Source of the DNA: Zygnema cylindricum
Lineage: Eukaryota > Streptophyta > Zygnematophyceae > Zygnematales > Zygnemataceae
Assembly: GCA_037447655.1 (NCBI GenBank)
Contig: JBBHKE010001056.1
Coordinates: 45,055 to 109,054 of the forward strand
Reading direction: 5' to 3'
Length of the DNA stretch: 64,000 nucleotides
Below, piece by piece: positions 1 through 14,300 of this stretch (its first letter is position 1; every line of letters starts with the position of its first letter). The position numbers and the translations under genes are program-made. The notes under the pieces were generated by a model that worked only from the letters and a program-made list of their open reading frames with translations, did no database searches and was not told the DNA's origin.

Positions 1-257
1 ATGTTCCATACTTGAGACCTGTTATTTTTTTTTCGTAATTACCACACTGCTCTTTCCATAAAGCTTATATGAGTAATATTTCTTTATAAGCTTTTCTTTG
101 TTTTTGTTTTCATTTTATTGGCTGATTTTTATTGCTCAAACTCCAATATCAGGTGGTTTCGAAACAAAACAAATTTGTCGTTGGATGTTTGAACGTTTAT
201 ATGAGATACGAAGATATGAAGATAAGAAATCGCCTTGGTTTTTTTTTGTTTTTGAAG
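1..257. other. Probable intron or 5' flank of the LRR gene, nothing recognised
   Basis: T-rich DNA before the first recognisable LRR exon. No 72-nt phase-2 exon, start codon with signal peptide or repeat could be supported here. Confidence 0.4.
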
Positions 258-3200
258 GTTACCGTCTCTTTGCGTACTGAATGGAACCATATCCAGAGCA
301 CTGGGGAGACTCACCGAATTGGAGTATCTGTAGGGTTCCTTTCACATGCTTTTTTTGTCATTTATTATGTCCATGCTGTTCAGAACATGAACCGTCGATG
401 TGAAGAAGCTACATCCTATATATTTTGAATGGACTTAAAGATTGTGTTTAAAGGATTAAGTACTTCATTGTCAAGTTATCAAAGGTTTGATTTCTCCATT
501 CGTTTTTGTTTTCCAGATTTATTCGATTAAAGTAACTTTCTTGACGTCTGAATCCTAACGACTTTCTTCTCCATTTGGAAAATAGCACAGAATAACACAT
601 TTTTTCGCGTTTTTTTACGTATTATTGTTTAAAGTCCACTTTAAGCGTGCTACCATCTCTTTCCCATCTTTTTTATCTCTTTTGTTTAGTGCGCATCATT
701 TTGAATGCCGTAGTTTTGAGAGCCGTACTTCCAGTTTCATCCGTTTAACCTCTTTAACTTTTGTGACAGGTCAAGGGTAACAATAGTTACATGAACTAAA
801 CATAAACTAAATAGTTTCTAATTCGCAATAGTTTACTCGATTTTTTTTTCTCGCTATTCTCTTATTTTTTTTCACTCCGACGGTCGCAGAGATTTGAACT
901 ACAACTATTTAACGGGAGAAATACCGACAGAACTCGGATTACTCACAAACCTGCGAGAATTGTAAGCTTTTTATTTGAAAAAAAAAAGGCTGGTTTTCAA
1001 AGCAGATAATTTCATTTATGATCCCCACTTTTTTTAAGTTCTATGATTTTGTTAATCAATAAAAGCTATCTTGTTGTAATCCGAACTTCCGTGTGTAAAT
1101 GTGAACTTCCGTTCTAATTAAATTGAATGTAACTGTTGTTTGTATCTGAGAAGTAATTGGTAAAATGCTTAGTTTTAATATCCATGCAAAAAGGTTTTAT
1201 ACTGTGCATCGTAATCCCCAAAATATTTACTATATTTTCATTTGTTCTTTTTTCAGATCTTTGGTAAACAACTTTCTTTCGGGGAGAATTCCAGAATCTA
1301 TCACCAAATTGGCAAAACTGAAAACATTGTTAGTAACCTCAAAAGACTCCACAAAGAGAAATTAAATTTTTAGATTGAGCATTGAAAATCAATCTTTACA
1401 ATACGGTTTTTTTTCTGAGAAGATTCGCAACTGTATTTGGTTTGTCAGAATTTCATTTAAGAAAAGTGTTAATGCGCAGTCTCGGGAACTCATTAGCTAT
1501 ATAAGAATCAATAATTTTAACAAGATTTGTTTTTCTTCTCATTTTATCTCTTTTCCATTGCAACAAAAAACCAGGAATAATAATGGAAAAACTTGCAGAT
1601 ACTTGAGTAACCCTAACATATAAAAAAAATAAAAAATTCCTCTCTCTCTCTCTCTCTCTTTCTCTATTTTACAGCGATGCCTCTGCAAACCTGCTGAGTG
1701 GCGAATTGCCCTCTCGCTTGGGGGACATGGTGGACCTCGAAATATTGTTAGTGCCTCTCTCCCTCCCTCCCTTACATCAAGGAAGCTTGTGGTTCAAGAA
1801 AAGTGTGCAGGTCCAAATCACTTCTCTAGTGTCATATTTATCGGCTTTATATTTTGTTTCCGTGAATGAGAGTTTGACACTTTATTGCTTTGGGGAAATC
1901 CAAGAAATTTTCTGTTTTACACACATTTCAGCTCATAGCAGTTTGCATAATGGTGGTTAACATAAATTTACGAAAAGGTTTCTTTTATGCTGTTAGTTAC
2001 AGTTAAGGTTATTTATTCTCTTTATGTTAATTTTCCAAAAAGTGTAGTTACCTCTTTGTCTCTTTTCATTTTTAGCACGCTTTTAAAAAATGTTTATTAC
2101 GCCTTGACTCAACTTCTTGTCGTCTATTTAAATATTTTCTATGGATGAGAAGTTTCGATTACTTTCTTTTGGATGTCAATTTCTTTTTTCATGAAAGTTA
2201 TAGCCAGATTTTGTGGGAATTATTTCTTGTTTGGCATTTGAGGAGATATTGATGATTTTCATCGGTCCTTTATTTTTCTTGTCGAGTGGATTCATCAGCT
2301 ATGCGATTTCAGTTATCTTTCATGAATTCTATCTTTCTCACTTGTGGTTATTAACAATTTTTCTAATCAACCTACAATACCATTTACCTTACTCTCAATA
2401 TTCCACTCCCTCCTGCTTTCCCCCTCTCCTCCTAATCCCTCTGTTCCTCTCTCTCCTTCTCATATTCTTCCTCTCCCTCCTTTTCCCCCCTACCTCCCTC
2501 GCTCTGTTCCCCCTCTCTCTCCTTTTTGCCCCCTATTCGTGCAGTGGTGCGGTATCCAACCAGTTGACTGGAATTATCCCAGTCTCCATTTCAGACTGCC
2601 TCTCTCTCACCTCTTTGTGAGTACTCTATAAAAAGACTCAAGTTAATGAATAGTGGAGAGAAAAGATTATTCGGTTTTTATGATTTTTCTCTCCGGTTTT
2701 TCTCTATACAGTAGCTTTTAGGATCTATATCAATGCTGCTACGAAAAATATTATAATTGCGATTTATCAGTATAATGATTAAAAAAATGGAAAAAATGAA
2801 TATCTTGGTATTACATTGTTTATGTTATTTATCAATTTAAATGGTAGACATGAACAAGAAAAAGCACAACAACTATCCAAAAGTAAATCGGCCGAATTGG
2901 CCCCAAGCATGTGGAAATACAAATGACATTATAATGATATAATTTTTACCATTGAAACGAATTTCGAACCACTCACATAAATTGGAGAAAAAAAACCATG
3001 TCATGGTCGTTGTTGACTTTGTTAGACGAACAGGTTTTCTCTAGTTATGCTCTGTAACTGTCAATCTTTTGAATAAACCTATAGCTATTTGAAATAAATT
3101 AATTTAACATGCCACATTTTCTTCCAGATGAAATTTTATACACTCATTAATAGCTATTTTATAGCAGCTCGGTATGGCGACAAAATCGGAGCATATTTGG

Positions 3201-5249
3201 TCCATTTACGAACTGAATTCTATCCTAATGAATGTTCATCCGATTTGTTTTTTTTTTTTCTAGATGGAAAATTTAATACCATTTTGTTAGTCAATCATTG
3301 CTACATCGGTTTTCCTTGCTATTTGATTTTTGAAAAATATTTCACTAAATATTGTTCAAAATATTCGAAGATATCATTTTTCCAAACTTTGTCGATAGAC
3401 CTATTATTGTATATTTTCCTAATGTGAAGTTATAACTTTTCATTTTAGAAAAGGTTACCCTAAATTTTTCTTCTTATCTTAGGAATAACAGAATAAATAG
3501 ACCTCATGTCTATAGATTACCTTTTCTATATACATTTTTATTCAGGTTACATGGTGTTTTCTGGGAGGAGGTCATCTTAAGTTTCTGAAAATTATCTGAA
3601 ATGTAAGATCTTTCTTCATCTACCACTTAATTTGGTGTTTTTTTTATCCAATCACAGGTATCTCTCAGACAATTTTTTAACAGGAGAGATACCAGCTGAA
3701 ATTGGAAATCTCAAAAGCCTTCAATCTTTGTGAGTACTGGAAACAAAAAAATTCTCTCAATCTCTCCCTCTCCTCCTCCCTCTCTCCCTCTCACCCTCTC
3801 TCCCTCTCCATATACCACTCTCTCCCTCTCTCCCTCTCTCCCTCTCCTCCTCTCTCCCTCGTTCCCTCTCTCTCTCTCTCTCCCTCGTTCCCTCTCTCTC
3901 TCTCTCTCCCTCTTCCCCCCCCCCTCCCTCCCCCCCCCTCTCTCCCCCCCCCTCCCCCTCTCTCCCTCTCTCTCCCTCTCTCTCCCTCTCTCCCTCTCCC
4001 TCTTTCTCTCCCTCTCCTCTTCCTCTCTCTTCCTCTCTCTCTCTCTCCCTCTCTCCCTCTCTCAGCTAAAGGAAAAGTTTTTTTTTTTTTTTTTTCTAAC
4101 TTTTGTTGAAGCTAACAGATATTTTATATTTCAGTCTAAGATTCCAGTCTTTCCGAATGATTTTTAACCAAATATTTTTAGCCTTTTTTTTTTTTTTTTT
4201 TTTTTTTTTCTTGGCCTATGTTACAGATATCTCCGGAACAACAATCTGATTGGAGGGATTCCACCATCCATCGGAAAAATTGAGACACTTTTCTTTTTGT
4301 ATGGATTTCTCACTTGTGGTGTGCATTTTTGTTTTAAGAAGTCAAAACATAGTAGCAATAAAAATCTATTATTATTGCTTGAATCATATCGTTTTGTCAC
4401 TTTCATGAACTGGTCGATAAACATTAAAATGTGTACGCACCCATTCGGGTACGAATTGCTAGACTCAACGCTGTTTTTTGTTTCTTGTTTTTAGTGCGCG
4501 CTAAATGATTCATATGGAATCTGTTCAATAATTTTTGCATCTACATTATGTTTTAGTGCTCTTTTGTCTCGTTTACTTTGACGCTCGCTAGCACTCGTTT
4601 GGTTTGATCAATTATAATACTTCCCTATATCACGTGTCCCCCAAAAGTCGCGTCGCACTCAATTGTATTGAAAACCGAAACCAACTATCTCCTTTCGTTT
4701 TGTTTCTTCGTGTATTATTTTCATTCGTTGCCCTTCCGTTAAGATATGACATCCTCTTTTATACCTCCTATACAAATGCCCATAGAGGGGGAAATTTATG
4801 TGAACATTATCAGCGACCCCATTCCTGGGCATTTTATAAAAATAGTTCATTTCTTTAAATATATTAAAAAAAATTGATGGAATTACATATTGAAAAAATC
4901 CTTCAGAGAAGTATTTAAGGTAAAATGAAAAAAATGATTTTCTGGTGAAATGATGACCTTTTCAAAGGCTAAAACGACATGAACATCGCATACATTCATA
5001 TATTTCTTTGGAAATCATTCAAATATGATGCTTTTTTTTGAAGTAAATCAGTATATTGTATTGGTTAGAAATTTAATATCGTTAAAAATAGAAACAAGTC
5101 ATGGTACTTGCATATCAACATATGGTGCTCACGATCTGTATGTTATACTCAAAATAGGGCACTCTGCTAAAATAACTCTAATTACAATATGCATCTTGCA
5201 AGGTACATAGAAGTTTTGTCTGAAAAATAGAAATGTGTATGAAAATACT

Positions 5250-5301
<52 letters not shown>

Positions 5302-8300
5302 CATGCTTATATGAAGATGATATTTACAATATAGATAATTTTAAAATTTAATTTGCACGGTTTGTTATAGTTGAATTGGAAAGAAAATTTCAGAATGGAA
5401 CGTTGTTTAAAGCTAACGTCAGTGTAACACACGTTTGAACTTTATACATAAGTTTCGTGGTTATAACTAAGACACGAATTTTTTAGAAGCATTAAAGATG
5501 ACATCTTTAACCATGTAAAAATATGCACATGGTATAAATGTAGCTATCCAGGCATCCATTAGAACCAGTGCTAAAACACCCTCAATCGAATCTGTGGAGA
5601 TAGCATTCCAGCTTTAGTGTTGGTTTTCAATCCCGGTTGCCGAAGAGGTGCTTTTCTATGTTTCTTTGGCACTTCAAAAAAAATCAGTTTGAATCTTCAG
5701 AAGAGTTGGCATATATTCCAATCTACTAAAGTTGTCGGGACGGCTTGGCGAATTTTCACAATAATAAATGTATTAGTTGTTATCAATTTAATGTCATTTT
5801 AACTTTTCTTGGACGCAGGGATCTTCGGAATAACAGTTTGAGTGGAAACATTCCTGAGGAAGTTGGCAACATCACATATGTTTTTCAAATGTACGTTCTA
5901 AATTTTATAAAGGGTAGAAGGTGTTCTCTTATCAGAAATTGACTGATAAGTGGACGCATTACTGACTGTAACTATGAAATAATCAGATGTTTAATGTTTG
6001 ATGTCTTTCTTTCTGGAATGCATTTCTAATTCGATGTGTAATAACATTTATAAACGTAGCCAAGTCGACGTATGACCTATTTCCAAGCAGTTCTTTTAAA
6101 ATGCAAATAAAAATAATTGTTATCCTCATGAAATTATAAAACCTACATGGTTAACCGAGCAGCACCAAGTGTCAAATCTTCAATGAACTATTTTTTGATT
6201 TAAAGTGTGAGATGTGAAATTGTCAACGTTTATTGTAAAATTTAAAAGTCTCTCTCCCGTCCAATGTCTTACTTCAGTGTCTTAGTTTTATGATCCAACT
6301 TGTAATATCCAGTTTTTCTTGCATTGAAATCTTTGTGTTTTTTTTATAATAAAACATCTGATGTGCAAATTTCAATATTGGATGCAAATTGTCGGGTGGA
6401 AGGTTCTTGGACAATAACTCTCTGAGCGGGCCCATTCCACGAACTTTTGGGTATTTTAAAAACGTTAATGAGATGTAAGATCTCCTAACCTTTCTTTATT
6501 CTTATATGGTGTAACTGAATTTTTAGGAACTATAATAGAGACGAGACAAATTTGTCGTATGTATGGGATGAATGATGCTTTGTTGAATGGTGAATTTTGT
6601 CTTTTCTCGATAGATGCTATGATAGGATCTCACACAAAAATCAGAGTGCAAGACTACAGCGGAAGCATTAAAATAAAATATCACACGAGAACGAACTGTC
6701 CACAAAAGCCAATATATTTCATAGACATTTTCTCCCATAAAAGATTAACTTCCTACTCCCTGCCAATATATTTCATAGACATTTTCTCCCATAAAAGATT
6801 AACTTCCTACTCCCTCTAAGCTGCAGTATATAGTACAGTTATTGTGACGTCACTACTTCAAAATCTACCCAAATCATATAGTGCGCACTAAGTGCGTACA
6901 AGTCAAAACGTGTCAACAGCGAAACACAAAGAACTGTCGGCACAACTCACACGTACGACCAAAACTAACTAAAGACAAAACATACATACTAACCGTACAC
7001 ACCAAACGAAACATAACCTGGTCATAGTCAAACTAAATCTCCAAGAATCCAAGAAAACTACAATCCACTACACGACTAAATAAAACCACTCGTGACCACT
7101 AACTTAGCGTAATGACAAATTAATCAGCCACGCGACAAACCGCGACGGCCGACTACAACTTAGACTGAAAAAGACAGAATAGTCGGCCGCGCGACAGACC
7201 GCGACGGCCGATTACAAATTTTGACTTAACAATCCCCCTCTCAAACTTGTAATCATCACATCAAACCTAATTTAGGTCTCCCCCTCAAAAGTACATCATG
7301 TGCCGCGGCTTTTGTCAACATATCCGCGGCTTCCTCCAACGTCGAAACATATAAAAATTCAACTTCCTTTGCCGTGACCAAATCGCGTACGAAATGCCGC
7401 TGAATCCTAACATGTTTTGTCCTCTTGTGAAAGACAGGATTCTTCACCAATGCCATCGAACTCATACTGTCAGAAAATATTTTCATACAACCTATTGAAA
7501 TCCCCAATTCGCCAAGTAGTTCCTTGATCCAAATCGACGCCTTAGATGTGTGACACGGCGCCATGTATTCTGCTTCGATTGAACTTAAAGCAACAGTTGG
7601 TTGGAGTCGCGAACTCCAAGAAACTGCCGCGCCGCCAAAAACAAAAGCATATCCAGACGTTGACTTTCCTGTGTCAAAATCTCCACCCCAATCTGCGTCA
7701 CAATATCCCACGCACTCCAAAGATGTCTGTCCAGATCGGAACAATAAACCAATCTCGATTGTACCTGCAAGGTAACGAAATATCCTCTTCACGGCCTCCC
7801 AATGAATCTTTTTAGGAGCCTGACAAAAACGGCTCACGACAGAAACTGCGGCTGAAATATCCGGTCGCGTGGCCACACTTAAATACATTAAACTTCCAAC
7901 GGCCTCACGATAGGGCACGTGGACAGTTTCCTCCTCCTCAAATTTGCGATATTGTAGTTTGGAATCTAGTGGTGTCAAAACCGGCTTAGAATCCATCATA
8001 ACAAATTTAGTTAGTACTTCTTTGCAATATTGCGCTTGCGACAATTTAATATCTCCATTATCGTACCTTATAACTTCCACTCCAAGAATATATCGTACGT
8101 CCCCTAAATCCGTGACTTTAAAATGTAGACGTAGGTACTCTTTCAATTCAGCGATTCGCGTCAACTTGTCACATATCATCAAAAAATCATCCACGTAGAC
8201 AGAAAATATAATTTGGTCTTCCCCCTCACCTTTTACGTAAACTCCAGAGTCTGAAACTGTTCGGACGAATCCAAATTCGGTAAGGACCTTGTGTAATCGT

Positions 8301-11300
8301 AAATACCAAGTCCGCGGTGCCTGTTTTAGTCCGTACAAGTTCTTTCGTAGCCGCCATACCTTCCCCTCCTTCGACACTACTCCCTCCGGAACTTTCATAT
8401 AAACCTCCTCATCTAAGTCACCATTCAAGAACGCCGTCTCTACGTCCATTTGGTGAATGTGCTTTTTGCCGGCAGCGGCAATAGCAATAATCATCCTCAA
8501 AGAATCAAACTGAACAACCGGTGCATATGTCTCCGTATAATCTATCCCCTCCGGTTGTTGAAAGCCCTTGCAAACTAGCCGAGCCTTATGTTTTACTACT
8601 TCCCCCGATACACCAGTTTTGGTTTTAAAAATCCACTTCGCATCAATAGCCTTTTTACCCTCTGGTAGGCTTACCTCCTCAAACGTACGGTTGTCGATAA
8701 TAGATTGAAGTTCTCGCTCCCATGCCGATTTCCAATGCTTCTCCCAATCGCATGATTTTCGTGCTTCCACATACGATTGCGGATCGCCCGGCTTATTTTC
8801 ACATAATGATTGCTATAAAAGAAAATCATCCTCCCTCTCCGCCGAAATAAAATAATATGAATTTTCCACATTCCCCTTACCATCAAAAGAAAGACGAGCC
8901 GGTTTCTTTCCCCTATTTTCTCGCATACTCCTCCTCGGCTCAAATTCTTTCTCCTCCTTTGCCGATTCCTCCTCAATGACATTTGGACCACTCGATTTAG
9001 AAGACGAAGATTTCCTCATGTCGGAAGACATTCGGGAATTTTTGCTTCTCCAATCCCCACCAATGTTACCAAAATTTACATTCTCCTTAATTTTACCTTT
9101 CCCCCACTCAACATTGGATGTGGATTCCGGCTCAATTTCCAAATCCGAACCCTCAATCTCATTAAGATCACCAATTTCAAATTCCTCATGAAAATCAAGA
9201 TTAGAATTTCGATTAGCCGATCGAGAGATTGTGGATAATAAGTCCTCGTGAAAATCCACATTTCTTGATTCCTCAATGATATTTCGAATCGGATCATAAA
9301 CTCGATAAAGACTCCCTTTCTCACTATATCCGACGAAATAACCACTCCAACTTCTCGATGCAAACTTACCCTTCCTCTTTTGTGCTTGAATATAAACCGA
9401 CGCACGACATCCCCAAATCCGAATGTGGTGTAGAGTAGGCTTTCGCCCAAACCACAACTCATACGGAGTTTTATCACCCGAAACCGGCGTGATTCGCCGA
9501 TTGCAAATATAATTCGCCGTTAAAATTGCATCGCCCCATAAATGAATACTCCTCCCGGATCCGTGTACCATGGATCGTACCATTTCTTGAAGAGTACGAT
9601 TTTTCCTCTCGGCAACGCCATTAGATTCCGGTGAATAAGATGCAGTATATTGATGAGAAATTCCCCATTCTTTACAATAAGGATCAAAAGCAAGAAATTC
9701 CCCTCCGTTATCCGATCTAATAGATTTTAACTTTCTCTCACATTGCCTTTCGGCCATCATATGCCACTCTTGAAAGCGTAAAAATGCTTCGGATTTGTGT
9801 TTAAGTAATATTACTCATGTGAAGCGAGAGAAGTCATCCACCACCACCATAATATATTTGTTTCCACCAATCGTCTCCGGTTTCACGTCCCCACATAAAT
9901 CAATGTGCACAAGATCAAGCGGATGCTTAGATCGATGCATCGGATCCTTAGCCGGATGCGGCTTTCGAATTTGTCTCCCTTTACTACACCCCTCACATCC
10001 GTTAATTTTCTCTCCCGACGCCAAGTCTAATCCCCTTACGCTTCCATTTTTAATCATCCGTCGTAAACTCGTCTCCGATGTGTGACACATTCGATGGTGC
10101 CACAAGGTGAGATCACCTTTTAATTCGGAAATTTGCGAAATAATGCCATTAGAACTTGGTTGGGATTTCGGCCGACGCCATTTTAGTCGACTATGCATAA
10201 AATCCGTGACCTCTCCTTCACCTATTTGTACACCATCAGATCGTACAATTTTTATTGTGGAATCTCCGTACGCAAGTACACTGCCGCCCGCTCGTTGAAT
10301 CTGCGGTACACTGAGAAGGTTCACTGAACCTTCAGGTAAGTACAAAACATTAGTTAATTGAGTTTGCGTAACTTTTTCTACCCCACGTGGGTCCAAACTT
10401 GGTAAATCCAACCGTACAGTACCCACGGTACTTATCGAAATCACTTGTCCGCTTGCGACAGTGATTCGTTTTGGTACCGTGAGTTCGCGAAAATCGTCAA
10501 AGAGTGAAGCATCGGTACAAACGTGATGTGACGCTCCTGATTCAATAATCCACTCTTTTTCGTGTAGCGTAGAACCTGCCAAAAGATCAAGCGACAGGTT
10601 AAGGGCGGAAAATATTTGCGTTTCGTCGCCTCCCTCAAAGTAATCGTCACCCATAAAGTGTCCTCCTCCTCTTCCATTGCGGCCTCCACGACCACCGCGG
10701 CCGCCAAGGCGACCACCACCACGTCCACCGTATCGACCGCCGCCGTCTCCTCTACCGCCGCCATTACCTCTACCGCCGCCGCCTCCTCTACCGCCCGCTC
10801 CTCCATTTTCAGCCTTTGAATAACATTGGGGGCTAATATGGCCCCATTTCCCGCAAAAATGGCATTGACGCTCCTTGTCCGGGCAAGAAGCCGCCATGTG
10901 ACCAAGTTTGCCGCACTGAAAGCAAGCAATATTGGTTAGATCTGAATATCCGGGTTGGGAAGGAGATCTCCCGGCCCTTTCGTGTCCTCTTCCCCCTCTT
11001 CCTCTCGGATTTCCACCTTTTCTACCTCCTCTTCCCCGAATATAATTTAGATCGGGCGTTTCCGGTGTCGTCGCATTGAGGGAACCGGTCGGTTGGGGTC
11101 CCCTCGATGAACTCGGACGATTCGCCTCGGTGGATTTGAGGAAAGTGATAATCGAATCCAAAGTGTTCGAATCCCTCGATAAAAGAATGTCCCTCAAATG
11201 TATCATTTTCTCCGGTAAGGCATGGATGAAGACCGATGCCTTATCACTCTCATCGATGAACTTTCCCAAGTTTGCGAGTTGCTCGATAATAATATTGAAT

Positions 11301-14300
11301 CTCTTCGCGGCTTCATCGATCGACTCACTCGACTTGACCTTAAATGAGGTATAATCGGTATAAATGTGTTGCCCCTTATTTTGAAGACTCTTTTCGAAGT
11401 GATTCTCAAGAGCCACCCAACAATCATGGGCAAATCTTCGGGTAAGGAATAGATCATGTATAGAAGTGCTACATGATTGAAATAAACCGCCGATAGCGGA
11501 AAGATTTTTCTTCGTCCACACACGATAAGCTCTCCGATCCGAGGTAGGCATCTTGTCCACCCCTTTTACCACCTTCCAAAGCCGTTTCAATTTAAATTGA
11601 CCTTTGATATATTTCTTCCACGATTGATAATTTGTCCCATTGAAGATGACAATTTTGCCGGACATAGATTCAACCGGTTCGTCCCCTTCACTCCAATCAT
11701 CAAGATCGGAATCATCATCGATTGGAAGTTTCCCCTTTCGAATTAATTCCCTCGTCTCCTCCTCATCTCCTCCACCTCCTTCCGTATCGCCGATGCTTTG
11801 ATCCGGAATCGGATCTCCGAATAATGGAGATCTAGTAACACGGTTTGCCTCGGAGATTCGCTGATCCACATAACGGAAAAGACCATCCATCAGTTTTTGG
11901 AGACGATCTCCCATCGCGTCATCTTCCTCCTTCTTTTTCCCCTCATTCTCCTCTTTTTGACCGACCGGATCGATCGGAACGGTCTCCTCAAAAGTTTTGC
12001 CGGTGAAAGCAAATGGAGTTTCTACTTCCGGATCCGAAGATGATTCGGATGGATCCGGAGGATCCGGGTCCGGAGGTTGCGGAAATATCGGAGAAGGCAT
12101 CAAAGGTGAAGGGGTATTTTTCTTCTTTCTCCCCATAGCGACCAAACTAGCCACACTTCTACACCTCAAGGGAGCACACAAGCTCCGATACCAATTGAAA
12201 GGATCTTACACAAAAATCAGAGTGCAAGACTACAGCGGAAGCATTAAAAAAAAATATCACACGAGAACGAACTGTCCACAAAAGCCAATATATTTCACGG
12301 ACATTTTCTCCCATAAAAGATTAACTTTCTACTCCCTCTAAGCTGCAGTATATAGTACAGTTATTGTGACGTCACTACTTCAAAATCTACCCAAATCATA
12401 TTGTGCGCACTAAGTGCGTACAAGTCAAAACGTGTCACAGCGAAACACAAAGAACTGCCGGCACAACTCACACGTACGACCAAAACTAACTAAAGACAAA
12501 ACATACATACTAACCGTACACACCAAACGCAACATAGCCTGGTCATAGTCAAACTGAATCTCCAAGAATCCAAGAAAACTACAATCCACTACACGACTAA
12601 ATAAAACCACTCGTGACCACTAACTTAGCGTAATGACAAATTAATCAGCCGCGCGACGGAGCGCGACGGCCGACTACAACTTAGACTGAAAAAGACAGAA
12701 TAGTCGGCCGCGCGACAGACCGCGACGGCCGATTACAAATTTTGACTTAACATGCTATACTTTACGACAAGACTTAAAAGTTGATTAGTCATGAAACGCT
12801 TAAATTCTCTTTTGTGATATTTGTGGTGCTAGATCAATTCGATTCAATAACCTTTCGGGACCTATTCCGTCAGGAATATGGAAGCTTCCTACTTTATATG
12901 GACTGTAAGTTATTTTCAGTTTTCTCTCACTGTATAGATTGTTATTATGAAAAAAAAACTACAGGTGTTTCCAATCCTCCATGTCATTACTCTAACGATT
13001 AAGATCTTAAACATAGATTCCGCACTTGGTAGTTTTGGGACGAGTTGTTGATTATTCGCTAGAAGTTCGAACCAAATGTCGCAGACTTGGCATTTGCAAG
13101 TAGGAAAGTTTTTTTGAATCAAGTTTACCTTGAAGTTCACTGCAAATGAAATGGTCTCGGATTTCAACGATGGAAAAAAACCCGCTTTGAAAAAATCCTA
13201 TTTTCTTGTCGGCTGTTGTCATCTATCTCCATCTGGATATTTGTCTCAAAAAAGTTTCTTACTGGCGATTCAGTGAGACCACTATTTGAAACGAAACTGG
13301 CTGTGTTGACTATGGTTTGGCATGCCTGTGAATAACACAAAAGTTCAAATTATCAAAGTTTGTTACTTTCAAAATTCTCATTTGTTCGCCGTTTCTATAT
13401 GCCAACTGGTCGGTTTACTCTTTTTTGATTCCATGTGCCTATGTTCTTCATCCGTGTATTTTCATGCCCTAAAGTTCAGTTTGACGTACAGGTATTTGTC
13501 ACACAATCGTCTGGTTGGTTCCATTCCTCCCACAATCGGACGCCTCAAGGGACTTTTTAAACTGTAAGGAAGATTGATTTGATTGAAAATTAAAAGAAAA
13601 GGAATATTCAGGTTGAGGAGTTTGCACTCAAGAAAATAAATGTAAATCGGACAAAATATTTAGCATTTAGTATTTTAAAATTAACATTGGAAGTGAAAAG
13701 TTGACATATGAAAATGATTGGAAACCGGTTTTGTTTTGACCTTTCACAGCACAAAATTCTATAGTTATAAGTCAACGTCTGGCATTGGATGTGGAAACTG
13801 GAAAACATTGAATAACAAAATTTTATATTGAACGTGTACTCAATAGAAACAAATTCATATAGAAATTATGATTTGCATTATAACTAAATAAATTAGATTG
13901 TTTTGTGTATAAGTATAACATTAGGATTAATTGGAATCATTACACATAGTTTGACTTTTGCAAATATCACAACTTGATAACGGTAGTTGAAGAGCTGAAA
14001 ATAATATGTTGCGAATTACTTATGAAATGGCACATGACAAACAAGTGCACAAGTAAAATAATTTGGAACGAAATGAAAACGCAAGGCGTCGGTAACCAAG
14101 TCCCGAGTTCTAGTTTTCACAAGTCGACGGTCGATTGTCAGCCATCACATATTTAGCATTGAAAGTCGATCACAAAGTAAGAAATCTGTCCTTGATAAAG
14201 AATCATAAGGATGAGGATGGTGGAAATTGATTGAACATCAAAATTCATTATTTGGAGTTTGAATTTAAAGGATTTTATGACAAAATTAGAAAAATTCATG

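Larger units (their letters stand above)
6620..12752 (-). mobile_element. Complete but decayed Ty1/copia LTR retrotransposon in an LRR intron
   Basis: A 6133-bp element lies antisense to the host gene, flanked by a perfect 5-bp target duplication TGCTA (6615-6619 and 12753-12757). Read on the minus strand it has a 5' LTR (12196-12752), a primer site TGGTATCGGAGC (12182-12193) like the 3' end of initiator tRNA-Met, one gag-pol frame (12136 to 7256), a polypurine tract (7232-7245) and a 3' LTR (6620-7231). The domain order protease, integrase, RT, RNase H defines copia. By eye about 15 substitutions separate the LTRs, apart from a 54-bp duplication in one of them. The gag-pol frame has no frameshift but two in-frame stops. 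The host exons on both sides (ending 6474 and starting 12833) keep frame and phase, so the insertion is compatible with splicing. Confidence 0.95.

Noticed and set aside
8813-9817. Reassigned stop codons (UAG/UGA as sense) in the host
   Set aside because: The host genes here use TAA, TGA and TAG as ends and have none inside exons; only decayed retroelements carry internal stops, and those also have frameshifts in the gypsy case.
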